A program made the translations under genes and the position numbers. Positions 29,006 through 37,235 of a stretch of DNA of 44,908 nt are shown in pieces (positions within the stretch are counted from its first letter, which is position 1; each line of letters starts with the position of its first letter). Origin of the DNA: Chloroflexota bacterium (GTDB lineage: Bacteria; Chloroflexota; Dehalococcoidia; Lucifugimonadales; GCA-2719675); NCBI GenBank assembly GCA_002719675.1, contig PBID01000015.1:1-44908 (forward strand), read 5' to 3'. The notes under the pieces were generated by a model. That model saw only the letters and a program-made list of their open reading frames with translations, ran no database searches and had not been told where the DNA came from.

Positions 29006-29927
29006 AGCGAAATCCTAGATGACCGGTTGTTGAATCAGGTGTAGAGGAAGTTCTAGCAGAGTTTCTATATCTACAACAATATGAAGCATGACAAAGATAA
29101 GATCCACCTTTCATGATTTTAGTATCATTTGATGAATTTGTTTGGTTTTGCTGGGTGAACCAATCTTCACACCATTCCCATACATTTCCAGAAGTATTAA
29201 ATAATCCATATTGGTTTGGCTCAAATGACTTAGCAGGTGCAGTTCCGATATATCCGTCATCTTTGGTATTAATGTATGGAAATTTTCCCTGCCAAATGTT
29301 ACACATATGTTTTCCTTTGATTTTTAAAGTATTTCCCCAAGGGAATTTATTTTGACTCAATCCTCCTCTTGATGCGAATTCCCATTCTGCTTCAGTTGGT
29401 AATCTTTTTCCAGACCATTTTGCGTATGATTGTGCATCATACCAAGACACATGAATTACAGGGTGTTCCATTCTATTATTTATTGAAGAATCGGGACCTT
29501 CGGGTTTTTTCCATGTTGCTCCTTTGACTTTCCACCACCAGGGAGTTTGCTGGACTATTTCGGTCACATTTTTCTTTGTTTTCTGAGATATGAACATATT
29601 GAAAACAAATGACCATCCAAATCGTTCTGCATCAGTGATGTAATTTGTTTCTGAAACAAATTTTGAAAATTCAAGATTTGTTACTGAAGTTTTATCAATC
29701 AAGAAGTTATCCACTTCTACTTCACGTATAAAGCCTTCTCCATCAGATTCTATCAGTTCTTGATCATTTGACCCCATTAAAAATTTCCCAGAAAGATTAA
29801 CCATATTTGAAGTGTTTAATTTTTTTGAGGATAGGGATTCTACTTCTTTCAAACGATCAGGAAGTTTTGATTTTGAAATGTTGTTTTGTACACAACACGT
29901 TGGATTTTTTTTAAATGATTTTTTCAA
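28989..29927 (-). CDS. Formylglycine-generating enzyme (SUMF1 family)
   Basis: A 312-residue FGE-sulfatase domain protein. True FGE converts a cysteine in sulfatases to formylglycine using copper and oxygen. The two active-site cysteines are kept at the right spacing: C279 and C284 in [19 protein letters not shown], matching C336 and C341 of human FGE. Much of the rest also resembles human FGE: '[21 protein letters not shown]' region (145-164), '[17 protein letters not shown]', 'NIWQGKFP' and 'GHLGFRCAA'. This separates it from catalytically distinct SUMF1-domain proteins. No signal peptide is seen. The start is uncertain: TTG 29927 lacks a clear ribosome site. No sulfatase gene lies in the window. 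Confidence 0.88.
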   Translation of the reverse strand: MKKSFKKNPTCCVQNNISKSKLPDRLKEVESLSSKKLNTSNMVNLSGKFLMGSNDQELIESDGEGFIREVEVDNFLIDKTSVTNLEFSKFVSETNYITDAERFGWSFVFNMFISQKTKKNVTEIVQQTPWWWKVKGATWKKPEGPDSSINNRMEHPVIHVSWYDAQSYAKWSGKRLPTEAEWEFASRGGLSQNKFPWGNTLKIKGKHMCNIWQGKFPYINTKDDGYIGTAPAKSFEPNQYGLFNTSGNVWEWCEDWFTQQNQTNSSNDTKIMKGGSYLCHASYCCRYRNSARTSSTPDSTTGHLGFRCAATN

Positions 29928-29956
29928 AAGAAATTACTGTTGCCAAATTAATTAAG

Positions 29957-29978
29957 CTTATAATATAGATATTATAAG
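29957..29978. promoter_or_regulatory. 22-bp palindrome at the end of the formamidase-like gene
   Basis: Perfect 10-bp arms (CTTATAATAT / ATATTATAAG) around a 2-base centre, overlapping the stop codon of the formamidase-like gene and ending 30 bp upstream of the FGE start. It could be an operator, an intercistronic mRNA hairpin or a -10-like sequence. It is not a GC-rich terminator. Chance occurrence is possible at this base composition. Confidence 0.35.
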
Positions 29979-30880
29979 GAAGTTTTTAGGTATTTTTTGT
30001 TCACTTTAGCTACATAACTATAAGTTGGATTGATATAATGGGTACACCTAGCTTCTAGGACTTGCGCAAGTAGCATGTAAGCATCTTCAGGTAAATACCC
30101 GTAATCTTCTTCTAACCAAAGAAGCATTTCTGATAAGGCAATTTTAAATGCGTTATCTGATGGTTTGGCTTGAGCAGTAGTCATTAAATGAGTTTCGCTA
30201 GTAATTCTTGGCCATGTCATACTTTTTGGTTTTTTCGAAATTGAGCATTTGATTCTTACTCTACCTCCTGCTTCAATTCCACCAGCTCCACAAATCTCTC
30301 CATCACCTTGTATAGCATGCATATCACCAATGTGTAATAAAGCACCTTGGACATTTATAGGCAGATGTACTGTTGCTCCTTCACAAATTTCTTGGATATC
30401 GAAATTGCCACCCCACTCTCCAGCCCATCTATTGTCCCATCTAGTAGACTTAGGTGAAACTCCCACAAAACCAAGCATGGGTTTTGTGGGTATTTTTAAA
30501 TTTTCATCCCAATGGATAAATCCATTTTTAATTTCGACTACTTTATGTTGTTTAGTTAAATTTTTTAGTAGCATCCAGTTTGGAACAAGAGGATTATATT
30601 TTGTAAATTGAGTGTAACCTATAGGATCTAAATCAATTTTTTTGATAGTTACGTTTAACATGTCTCCTGGATTCGCTCCATTAATAAATATGGCACCGGA
30701 AGATGGGTTTGCTCCTGTTAATTTTTTTTCCAAGTCTTTTTTTTCGGGGTGATTATCTAACCAAGGTCCTTTATTGATTTGTGTTTGAATTTCTATTTCT
30801 TCCTCGGGGTCAACATACAATGTTGGTTGATTATCAGGGCCGGTTTCGAAGTACAATTTATCTGTTGATGTATATTTCAT
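29972..30880 (-). CDS. Acetamidase/formamidase family protein
   Basis: A 302-residue member of the FmdA/AmdA family, zinc-dependent hydrolases releasing ammonia from formamide or acetamide. Visible features: 'SGAIFINGANPGDMLNVTI', the HIGDMHAIQGDGEICGAGGIE stretch (about residues 178-198) with the metal-site His/Asp residues, and the C-terminal 'YMLLAQVLEARCTHYINP'. The frame is open upstream, but ATG 30880 is chosen because it starts the conserved domain and lies one base after the nitrilase stop. Two amide-hydrolysing genes in tandem suggest a nitrogen-scavenging or amide-degrading role. Confidence 0.88.
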   Translation of the reverse strand: MKYTSTDKLYFETGPDNQPTLYVDPEEEIEIQTQINKGPWLDNHPEKKDLEKKLTGANPSSGAIFINGANPGDMLNVTIKKIDLDPIGYTQFTKYNPLVPNWMLLKNLTKQHKVVEIKNGFIHWDENLKIPTKPMLGFVGVSPKSTRWDNRWAGEWGGNFDIQEICEGATVHLPINVQGALLHIGDMHAIQGDGEICGAGGIEAGGRVRIKCSISKKPKSMTWPRITSETHLMTTAQAKPSDNAFKIALSEMLLWLEEDYGYLPEDAYMLLAQVLEARCTHYINPTYSYVAKVNKKYLKTSL

Positions 30881-30881
30881 T

Positions 30882-31817
30882 TTATCTTTTCTTTTTTCTG
30901 AGTGAATTTTTCCAAGATTTTCGGGATTTGATTTCTTTTTCGGTAGGTTGTCCTTTCGAATCAAAATAAGCATTTTCTCCAGGAGATTCAATTAATGGTT
31001 TGTATAAATCTGGTCTTCTAGCTAGAAATTTTCTTCTAGGTTCAGAAATATTATCTGAAGATGATTCATTAGGTACTTGAGTCTCAATTTCTTCTGCTAA
31101 ATGTGAGTGCACATCAATTCTTTGTAAAGTTACGCATTCACATTCATATCTTTGAGAAATTATTTCTCCCTGTGGGCTGATTAATGCGCAGCTCCATGTG
31201 TTTGCAACAACAATCCAGCAATGATTATCCATTGCCTTGTATCTTAAAGCATCTATATTTTCGGTACCACCAGCTCCATCCATTGGCAGGAAAATTATTT
31301 GCACACCCTGGACTCCTAGAGTAGAAAAATTATCAGTAACTCCTCTGTCACTACAAATCAAAAAGCCAATTTTGCCAAAAGGGGTATCAGTGACTTTTAA
31401 TTCTTCACCGGGGGTGATAAATGATTCGTTTTTTGGGTGAACTTTACTGTATATAGAAACAATCTCACCTTCAGGATCAAACATTACAACACTATTATAT
31501 AGTTTGTTATTTGAAATTTGTAAAAATCCGAATATGAAATAAATTTTTAGTTCTTTGGCAAGCTTAGAACCTTTTTGCATATATTGACCATCAGGAATTT
31601 TTTGTGCGATAGAAACTAATTCTTTAAATTCAGCTTCTGGATCAGCCCCGTATGCATAACCATCTAAAATTGCTTCAGGTGCTATCACTAGGTCAGCACG
31701 TCTATTTACAGCTTCTCTTGTATATTTTTCTAATCTCTCAAAGTTTTTTTCTAATTCCCATGGATCTGCTTCCATGGTTATGATTCCTACGTTTAATCGA
31801 TATACTGGGTTTCTCAT
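30882..31817 (-). CDS. Carbon-nitrogen hydrolase (nitrilase superfamily)
   Basis: A 311-residue nitrilase-superfamily enzyme. The catalytic triad is complete: E48 in APEAILDGY, K125 in YSKVHP and C155 in FLICSDRG. The superfamily covers amidases, carbamoylases and nitrilases; the substrate is not readable from sequence. The C-terminal ~60 residues are charged and extend past the core. ATG 31817 follows the DegT-family gene by 16 bp, and the formamidase-like gene starts 1 bp after its stop, so the three are surely co-transcribed. Confidence 0.9.
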   Translation of the reverse strand: MRNPVYRLNVGIITMEADPWELEKNFERLEKYTREAVNRRADLVIAPEAILDGYAYGADPEAEFKELVSIAQKIPDGQYMQKGSKLAKELKIYFIFGFLQISNNKLYNSVVMFDPEGEIVSIYSKVHPKNESFITPGEELKVTDTPFGKIGFLICSDRGVTDNFSTLGVQGVQIIFLPMDGAGGTENIDALRYKAMDNHCWIVVANTWSCALISPQGEIISQRYECECVTLQRIDVHSHLAEEIETQVPNESSSDNISEPRRKFLARRPDLYKPLIESPGENAYFDSKGQPTEKEIKSRKSWKNSLRKKKR

Positions 31818-31833
31818 TTAAAATTTTCCCCAT

Positions 31834-33117
31834 TTATTTTATATAATAAGTAGCAACTTTTCTGATTGCTTCTATTGTATTGCCAACGTTCTCTTCAGTT
31901 AAAGTGCTCAAAGGAGAGAAATTAATGGTTCTACTCATTAAATCTTCCCCATTAGAACATTTTGATAGTTTATAATCGACTGCTCTGATTCGTTTGTAGT
32001 TAAATGGGTACTTGCTTTTCCCAAATGCATCTAGGTTGGTAAAGACAGGATGCTTATATAGGGGGCCTAAAGGATGATTACCAGTACCAAGATATGGGCC
32101 ACCAAAAGGAATGCCTTCAGCTTGAATAGCTTCTGAGAATTGATTTGCGTCACATTTAAATGCATTTTTTGATAATATTAGAGATAAATTCCAATATGTG
32201 TGTCTGTCATTAGGACGAACTTTTTGAGGGATTAATTCAGGAATATCTGAAATTTGATCAAGAATATTTTGAGCGTGCTTAATTTTTTTTTCTATGTTTA
32301 TTGATGCTTTTGAAAACTGAACATTTAAAATTGAAGCTGCTAATTCATTTGCATTATAGTTCTGTGCTAAAAAGTTATGAACATATGGGTACTTTCTAAA
32401 AGGTCCATCAATTCTATTCAAAGCTTGATCTGAATATCCGAAAGCTCTTTCATATAATTTCGTATTGTTTGTAACCAATACTCCACAACTACCAGCACCA
32501 GTAAAATGTTGGTGTTCACTCAAACCCCAGGCAGAAATATCACCAATAGAACCTACTATTTTTCCTTGATATTCTGAAAAATGTGATTGAGTACAATCTT
32601 CTATAAGGAATAGATTGTACTTTTTAGATATTTCAATAAGTCTCTTCATGTCGCATGGATTGCCAAACATATGTACAGCAACGATAGCTCTTGTTTTGTT
32701 AGTAATTTTTCTTTCGACATCTATGGGGTCAATACATAGAGTTTCGTCGATGTCGGCAAAAACTGGAACCATACCATGAAAAATTGCACCTGAAATACTG
32801 CCAATTGAAGTCCAAGGTGTACAAATTACTTCTGTTCCAGGATCAGGGTTAATTGCTCCATAAATCGAATTTATAGCTGATGTGCCAGAGTTAACTAAAA
32901 TTCCGTATTTTGAATTATGTAAATTTGAAAAATTTTCCTCAAATTTATGACGTTCAGTTCCTCGTTGTAAAACTTCTATTGGCCTGGAACCATGTGAATT
33001 TGCTTTTTGTAAAACTTTTGTTATCGCAGCAATATCATCAGCACCAAAATAGTGAGGTGCTGGAAACTTTCTTTTTGTTATCGGTTTCCCACCGTGGATG
33101 GCTAAGTTTTTTCTCAT
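31834..33117 (-). CDS. DegT/DnrJ/EryC1-family protein lacking the PLP lysine
   Basis: A 427-residue fold-type I protein, closely similar along its length to the neighbouring gene (33164-34465). Shared blocks include 'KYGILVNSGTSA', 'NPDPGTEVICTPWTS', 'HGMVPVFADID' and 'PQKVRPNDRHTYWNLS'. Where the paralogue has FSGKHMTGGGGG with the Schiff-base lysine K210, this protein reads LSEHQHFTGAGSCG (199-212). The lysine is replaced by His or Gln, depending on the gap, and two residues are inserted. The aspartate that holds the PLP pyridine nitrogen is present (IEDCTQ). Histidine at this site is known in DegT-family PMP-dependent sugar dehydratases, so it may be a dehydratase-like enzyme or an inactive partner subunit. 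Confidence 0.85.
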   Translation of the reverse strand: MRKNLAIHGGKPITKRKFPAPHYFGADDIAAITKVLQKANSHGSRPIEVLQRGTERHKFEENFSNLHNSKYGILVNSGTSAINSIYGAINPDPGTEVICTPWTSIGSISGAIFHGMVPVFADIDETLCIDPIDVERKITNKTRAIVAVHMFGNPCDMKRLIEISKKYNLFLIEDCTQSHFSEYQGKIVGSIGDISAWGLSEHQHFTGAGSCGVLVTNNTKLYERAFGYSDQALNRIDGPFRKYPYVHNFLAQNYNANELAASILNVQFSKASINIEKKIKHAQNILDQISDIPELIPQKVRPNDRHTYWNLSLILSKNAFKCDANQFSEAIQAEGIPFGGPYLGTGNHPLGPLYKHPVFTNLDAFGKSKYPFNYKRIRAVDYKLSKCSNGEDLMSRTINFSPLSTLTEENVGNTIEAIRKVATYYIK

Positions 33118-33163
33118 TTTAAAGACTTAATTAGTATTTGAATACGAGATTTGAAAATTTAAC

Positions 33164-34465
33164 TTATTTTTTAAAATGAGAAGAAACTTTTCTGATTGAT
33201 TCTATTATATTTCCTACGTTTTCTTCGGTGAAACTTCCGCGCATCGATAAAGCTATACCTCTACCCATTAAATCTTCGCCATTAGGACATTTTGTAAGTT
33301 TATAATCTACAGGTCTGTCTCGGTTATAGTCAAATGGGTATTTGCTTTTTCCGAATGCATCTAAATTGGCAAATACTGGATGATTATACAAAGGACCCTG
33401 GCCAGGTGTTCCTGTACCAATATAAGGTCCCGACATAGGAATTCCTTCACCTTCTACAGCTTTTGCGAATTCTTCTGAACTACAGTTGTAAGCATTTTTT
33501 TCTAAAGCGAATGATAGATTCCAGTATGTATGTCGATCATTAGGACGAACTTTTTGAGGAGTTAATTCAGGGATGTCTGAAATTCCAGATATGATGTTTT
33601 TAGCATCTCTTATCTTGTTTTCGATATAACCGTGAACTTTTGTAAGTTGAACATTCAAAACAGCAGCTGTTAATTCATTTGGTTTATAATTTTGTGCTAA
33701 AAAGTTATGAACATATGGATAGTCTCTATAAGGACCGTCGCTTCTATTAAGAGCTTGATCAGAATACCCAAATCCTCGTTCATATAATTTTATATTGTTG
33801 GTAGTTATCATTCCGCCACCACCGCCAGTCATATGTTTTCCACTGAAGCTCCATCCAGAAATATCACCCATAGATCCTACTACTTTTCCCTGATATTCTG
33901 AAAAAGTAGCTTGGCTACAATCTTCAACAAGAAAAAGGTTGTGTTTGTCAGCGATAGATTGAAGTTTATCCATGTCGCATGCGTTTCCGAACATATGAAC
34001 AGCAATGATTACTCTAGTTTTAGATGTAATTTTTCTTTCTACATCTTCAGGATCAATACATAAAGTATCGTCAATATCTGCAAAGACAGGAACCATTCCA
34101 TGGAAAACTCCACCGACTACGCTTCCTGCAGAAGTCCAAGGTGTACAAATAACTTCAGTACCAGGATCAGGATTAATAGCTCCATAAATTGTGTTGAACG
34201 CTGATGTACCTGAGTTGACTAAAATTCCATATTTAGAATCATGCAAAGCGGCAAAATCTTTTTCAAATTTATTTTGTTCAGATCCTCTAGTTAAACTACC
34301 GTCTTCATTGGCTTTTTGTAAAACCCTTGTGACCGCAGCAATATCTTGCTCATCGAAATCATAAGGAGCGGCGAAGCCTGAAGAAATTCTACCCGTTCCA
34401 AGAGAAGAGATGTTAGCTTGTGATACTACTGGAGTGCCGCCATGTATTGCTAATTTTTCTGCCAT
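33164..34465 (-). CDS. DegT/DnrJ/EryC1/StrS-family aminotransferase
   Basis: A 433-residue PLP aminotransferase-like protein with the expected Schiff-base lysine K210 (FSGKHMTGGGGG), the PLP-contacting aspartate in VEDCSQ, and the family block 'NSGTSAFNTIYGA'. Relatives transaminate keto-sugars or make 3-amino-5-hydroxybenzoate; the substrate is unknown here. ATG 34465 is preceded by AAGGAG (AAAAAAGGAGTTATAAA). It lies 23 bp after rplI and 46 bp before its lysine-less paralogue. The pair probably arose by tandem duplication and may act as a heterodimer or as sequential enzymes. Confidence 0.9.
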   Translation of the reverse strand: MAEKLAIHGGTPVVSQANISSLGTGRISSGFAAPYDFDEQDIAAVTRVLQKANEDGSLTRGSEQNKFEKDFAALHDSKYGILVNSGTSAFNTIYGAINPDPGTEVICTPWTSAGSVVGGVFHGMVPVFADIDDTLCIDPEDVERKITSKTRVIIAVHMFGNACDMDKLQSIADKHNLFLVEDCSQATFSEYQGKVVGSMGDISGWSFSGKHMTGGGGGMITTNNIKLYERGFGYSDQALNRSDGPYRDYPYVHNFLAQNYKPNELTAAVLNVQLTKVHGYIENKIRDAKNIISGISDIPELTPQKVRPNDRHTYWNLSFALEKNAYNCSSEEFAKAVEGEGIPMSGPYIGTGTPGQGPLYNHPVFANLDAFGKSKYPFDYNRDRPVDYKLTKCPNGEDLMGRGIALSMRGSFTEENVGNIIESIRKVSSHFKK

Positions 34466-34488
34466 TTTATAACTCCTTTTTTAAAAAC

Positions 34489-35049
34489 TTAATTTGATTC
34501 TTCTTCTGTAGTTTGTGATTCCTGAACTTGATCTTGAGGGTTATTTTGTTCATCTGTTTCATCTTTTTCTTCTGCTAGTTTTTCAATTTCAGATGGGTCG
34601 GTTCCAACTGGGTGTACAATTACACTAATTTTTGTTTCGATACCTTGTAATAAATTAATTGGAATTTCTACTACACCGATCTCTCTAATAGACTCAGAAA
34701 GTTGTATAGATTTACGTTCGATATTGCAACCAAATTTTTCATTTAATTGCGTTATGATCATAGAATCAGTTATGGAACCAAATAATCTACCATTTGAGCC
34801 TGACCTTGCTTCAATAGGAATTTTTTGTCCATTTAGTTTTTCTGATAACTCATTCATGTTTTTAGTTAAAAGTAATCTGGTTTCTTCAGCTTTTTTCTTT
34901 AGAGAATTAATTCTTTGTAGAGATTCTGAAGTTGCAGGAGTAGCTAAATTTTTTGGTAATAAATAGTTCCTAGCAAATCCGATCTTAACGTTTTTTATTT
35001 CTCCGCCTTGTGCTACACCAGGAACATCTTCTAAGAAAACAACCTTCAT
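34489..35049 (-). CDS. rplI: Large-subunit ribosomal protein bL9
   Basis: Binds domain V of 23S rRNA. The N-terminal domain has VVFLEDVPGVAQGGEIKNVK and ARNYLLPKNLATPAT. A helical linker follows, then the C-terminal domain with 'GRLFGSITDSMI'. At 186 residues it exceeds the usual ~150 because of an acidic, Gln/Glu-rich tail from about residue 155. AGGAAGG lies 12 nt before ATG 35049, a long spacing. It is the first gene of the minus-strand operon that continues into the DegT, amidase and FGE genes. Confidence 0.96.
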   Translation of the reverse strand: MKVVFLEDVPGVAQGGEIKNVKIGFARNYLLPKNLATPATSESLQRINSLKKKAEETRLLLTKNMNELSEKLNGQKIPIEARSGSNGRLFGSITDSMIITQLNEKFGCNIERKSIQLSESIREIGVVEIPINLLQGIETKISVIVHPVGTDPSEIEKLAEEKDETDEQNNPQDQVQESQTTEEESN

Positions 35050-35115
35050 TGAATTTCAATACCTTCCTATTTTTAAATATTTTATCTTATTATTAAAACA
35101 TTATTTAACTAGAAG

Positions 35116-35124
35116 ATTATATCA
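35116..35124 (-). promoter_or_regulatory. Putative extended -10 promoter for rplI
   Basis: Read on the minus strand, TGATATAAT (TGn plus consensus TATAAT) lies about 70 bp before the rplI start. No clear -35 is seen. The rpsP promoter region on the other strand carries the same nine bases. Confidence 0.45.
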
Positions 35125-35189
35125 CGTTGAGGTTAAATAGTAATTTATTAAAATATTATTTTTGCATATTTAAATTAGTCTTTTCATAT

Positions 35190-35219
35190 TTGACAATAGT
35201 GTGCTTTGAGGACTAGAAT
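35190..35219 (+). promoter_or_regulatory. Putative promoter P1 of the rpsP operon
   Basis: TTGACA at 35190-35195 and TAGAAT at 35214-35219 with 18-bp spacing, the same arrangement as at groES. It would give a leader of roughly 95 nt before rpsP. Confidence 0.65.
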
Positions 35220-35263
35220 TTTTGTATACGCAATTATAATTATTTATATACTTAGGTAGGTAT

Positions 35264-35272
35264 TGATATAAT
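35264..35272 (+). promoter_or_regulatory. Putative promoter P2 of the rpsP operon (extended -10)
   Basis: TGATATAAT (TGn plus TATAAT) lies about 50 bp before rpsP and 45 bp downstream of the P1 -10 box. No matching -35 is needed for extended -10 promoters and none is obvious. Confidence 0.45.
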
Positions 35273-35323
35273 AGGCAAATAAAGATTTTATATTGTTAAT
35301 TAACTAATTAGTTTGGAGAAATA

Positions 35324-35617
35324 ATGTTAAGGATAAGGTTAAGGAGAGAGGGCAATAAAAAGAGACCTAGTTATAGGCTGATTGTTGCTGATCAGAGGGC
35401 AGCTAGAAATGGTTCTTTTGTAGATTACTTAGGGTTTTATGACCCGAAAACTGAACCTCCTACTATTGAGATTGATAAAGCTAAAGCTGAAAAATGGCTG
35501 AAAAATGGTGCTAGTCCTTCTGACACAGCTAAAGGAATTTTAGATAAAGTTCTTAATTCTACTGAATCAGCTGAAGCTGATGACTCACAAGATACTACTA
35601 AGGATACAAATGACTGA
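35324..35617 (+). CDS. rpsP: Small-subunit ribosomal protein bS16
   Basis: A 97-residue protein with the family start MLRIRLRREGNKKRPSYRLI, 'GSFVDYLGFYDPKT' and 'KAEKWLKNGASPSDT'. It has an acidic, Asp/Thr-rich tail of about 20 residues not found in short homologues. GGAG lies 6 nt before the ATG. Its stop overlaps the start of the KH-domain gene by 8 bp (ATGACTGA). Confidence 0.97.
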   Translation: MLRIRLRREGNKKRPSYRLIVADQRAARNGSFVDYLGFYDPKTEPPTIEIDKAKAEKWLKNGASPSDTAKGILDKVLNSTESAEADDSQDTTKDTND

Positions 35618-35840
35618 CTTAGTTGAATATATTGCGAAATCTATAGTGTCTCAGCCTGATGCTGTGAATGTTTCTGAAGAAAAATTGGATTCTGGGGTTG
35701 TCAAAATTATTTTGAATGTTGCAGAACAAGATAGAGGAAAAATAATTGGTAGACAAGGGAGGCTTGCTCAGGCAATTCGTACTCTTGCTAGAGTAGCTGC
35801 CGTAAAACAAGGTGTTAAGATCAATCTTGAGATTGTTTAG
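35610..35840 (+). CDS. khpA: KH-domain RNA-binding protein (YlqC/KhpA type)
   Basis: A 76-residue single KH domain with the GxxG loop in IIGRQGRLAQAIRTL. In Gram-positive bacteria KhpA binds RNA with KhpB and lies between rpsP and rimM, exactly as here. ATG 35610 overlaps the rpsP stop by 8 bp. An earlier in-frame ATG at 35580 lies inside rpsP and adds a non-conserved stretch, so it is not used. Translational coupling to rpsP is likely. Confidence 0.93.
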   Translation: MTDLVEYIAKSIVSQPDAVNVSEEKLDSGVVKIILNVAEQDRGKIIGRQGRLAQAIRTLARVAAVKQGVKINLEIV

Positions 35841-35872
35841 TTTTATTCCTTGAATAGATTAGGTATTTTAAC

Positions 35873-36397
35873 TTGAAAGTTGATGCAAACAACGACTCAT
35901 CTGATGCAGTATTGGTTGGAGTTGTAATTGGATCTTGGGGGCTCAAAGGTCATTTGAAGGTTAAACCATTTACTGATATTGATAATCGTTATCGAATTGG
36001 TAATTCTGTTTGGATTTCATCTGAAGAGTTGAAAATTTTAACTTCAAGATTTTTAGAGTCAAAAGGTTATTGGATAATATCATTTGAAGGCATTAATTCT
36101 TTGCAAAAAACTGAAAGGTTTTTTGGTTGTGATATAACTATCCCTAGAAAATTACTCGAAATTTTACCACCTGATGTTTTTTATTTTTATGATTTGATTG
36201 GAATTACTGTTTTCAATCAAGATTTTGTGGAAATCGGAATTTTAAAAGATATTTTAAAAACTGGTGCAAATGATGTCTATGTAATACAACCTAAATCAGG
36301 TAAAGAAATATTGATTCCGGCAATTAAAGAAGTTGTGAAAAAAGTTGATTTGGAGAATGAAAAAATGTATGTAGTATTACGGGATGGAATTGAATAG
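35873..36397 (+). CDS. rimM: 16S rRNA processing protein RimM
   Basis: A 174-residue RimM that helps mature the 30S head by binding uS19. The N-terminal barrel shows 'VLVGVVIGSWGLKGHLKVKP', and the C-terminal PRC-barrel region has 'FYFYDLIGITVFN' and 'ILIPAIKEVVKKVDLENEKM'. The start is TTG 35873, with AGGT 8 nt upstream. It is 32 bp after the KH-domain gene in the conserved rpsP-KH-rimM order. The usual next gene, trmD, is absent; yebC follows instead. Confidence 0.93.
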   Translation: MKVDANNDSSDAVLVGVVIGSWGLKGHLKVKPFTDIDNRYRIGNSVWISSEELKILTSRFLESKGYWIISFEGINSLQKTERFFGCDITIPRKLLEILPPDVFYFYDLIGITVFNQDFVEIGILKDILKTGANDVYVIQPKSGKEILIPAIKEVVKKVDLENEKMYVVLRDGIE

Positions 36398-36431
36398 ATA
36401 TTGATTTATATAGACCCTACGTAATAATGCG

Positions 36432-36440
36432 TGCTAGAAT
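36432..36440 (+). promoter_or_regulatory. Putative extended -10 promoter for the yebC-ruvCA run
   Basis: TGCTAGAAT (TGn plus TAGAAT) lies 37 bp before yebC in the 80-bp gap after rimM. There is no clear -35. Confidence 0.4.
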
Positions 36441-36477
36441 CTAAATTGTATTAATTTTATAAGGGATTCATATTATA

Positions 36478-37230
36478 ATGTCAGGACATTCTAAATGGTC
36501 TACCATAAAGCGTGCTAAAGCTTCCAATGACGCTAAAAGAGGCCAATTGTTTACCAAATTATCTAAAGAAATTATTGTTGCTGCAAAAAACGGTGGGGCA
36601 AATTTAGATTCAAATTTTAGATTACGTATGGCTGTCCAAAAAGCTAAAGATAATAATATGCCTTCCGATAATATTGATCGGGCTATCAAAAGAGCAGTAG
36701 GTGATGGTTCGAATTCAGATATGGAAGAGATAGTTTATGAAGGCTATGGTCCTGGAGGCACAGCTATTCTTGTTCAGACTGTTACTGATAATCGGAAACG
36801 AACAGGATCCCAAATACGAGCGATATTTACTAAGTCAGGTGGTAGTTTGGCAGAGGTTGGAGCTGTTGCTTGGCAATTTAATCAAAAATGTGTGATTTCA
36901 GTAAACATTTCAGATGAAAAACAAGATGAATTAGCTTTACTTTGTATTGATGCGGGAGCAGATGATTTTGAAAGTTCAGATTCTTCTTTTGATATATTTT
37001 GTGCATTAGACAAAGTTAGTAGTGTGCAAGATATTATCGATCCCTCAGTAGGAAATACTTCTGTAGATATTTCTATGATGGCCAATAATACTGTGATGCT
37101 TGATGATAGTACCTCAATGAAGATATTGAAGTTGCTGGATGAATTCGAAGATTCTGATGATGTTCAAAAAGTATTTACGAATGCAGATTTTTCAGAAGAA
37201 GTATTGAATTCTTATCAAAATAATTCTTAA
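36478..37230 (+). CDS. yebC: YebC/PmpR-TACO1 family protein
   Basis: A 250-residue YebC-family protein, with the invariant opening MSGHSKWSTIKRAKASNDAK, then 'NNMPSDNIDRAIKRA' and 'EIVYEGYGPGGTAILVQ'. Family members act as transcription regulators (PmpR) or help ribosomes through proline-rich stretches; sequence alone does not decide which. It sits directly before ruvC (5-bp gap), a common arrangement in bacteria. AAGGG lies 12 nt before the ATG. Confidence 0.95.
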   Translation: MSGHSKWSTIKRAKASNDAKRGQLFTKLSKEIIVAAKNGGANLDSNFRLRMAVQKAKDNNMPSDNIDRAIKRAVGDGSNSDMEEIVYEGYGPGGTAILVQTVTDNRKRTGSQIRAIFTKSGGSLAEVGAVAWQFNQKCVISVNISDEKQDELALLCIDAGADDFESSDSSFDIFCALDKVSSVQDIIDPSVGNTSVDISMMANNTVMLDDSTSMKILKLLDEFEDSDDVQKVFTNADFSEEVLNSYQNNS

Positions 37231-37235
37231 CTTTT

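Noticed and set aside
30881-30991. Longer formamidase-like protein starting at 30991
   Set aside because: The extra 37 residues lie inside the nitrilase gene and look unlike the family. ATG 30880 starts the conserved domain and fits the 1-bp gap.
32740-34200. Assembly duplication as the origin of the two DegT genes
   Set aside because: The copies differ widely at both protein and DNA level and at the active site, so they are true paralogues and not a duplicated assembly segment.
35048-35060. ATTGAA-n-TTCAAT dyad at the rplI start as an autoregulatory site
   Set aside because: The arms are only 6 bp in AT-rich DNA and there is no known bL9 operator of this form; not distinguishable from chance.
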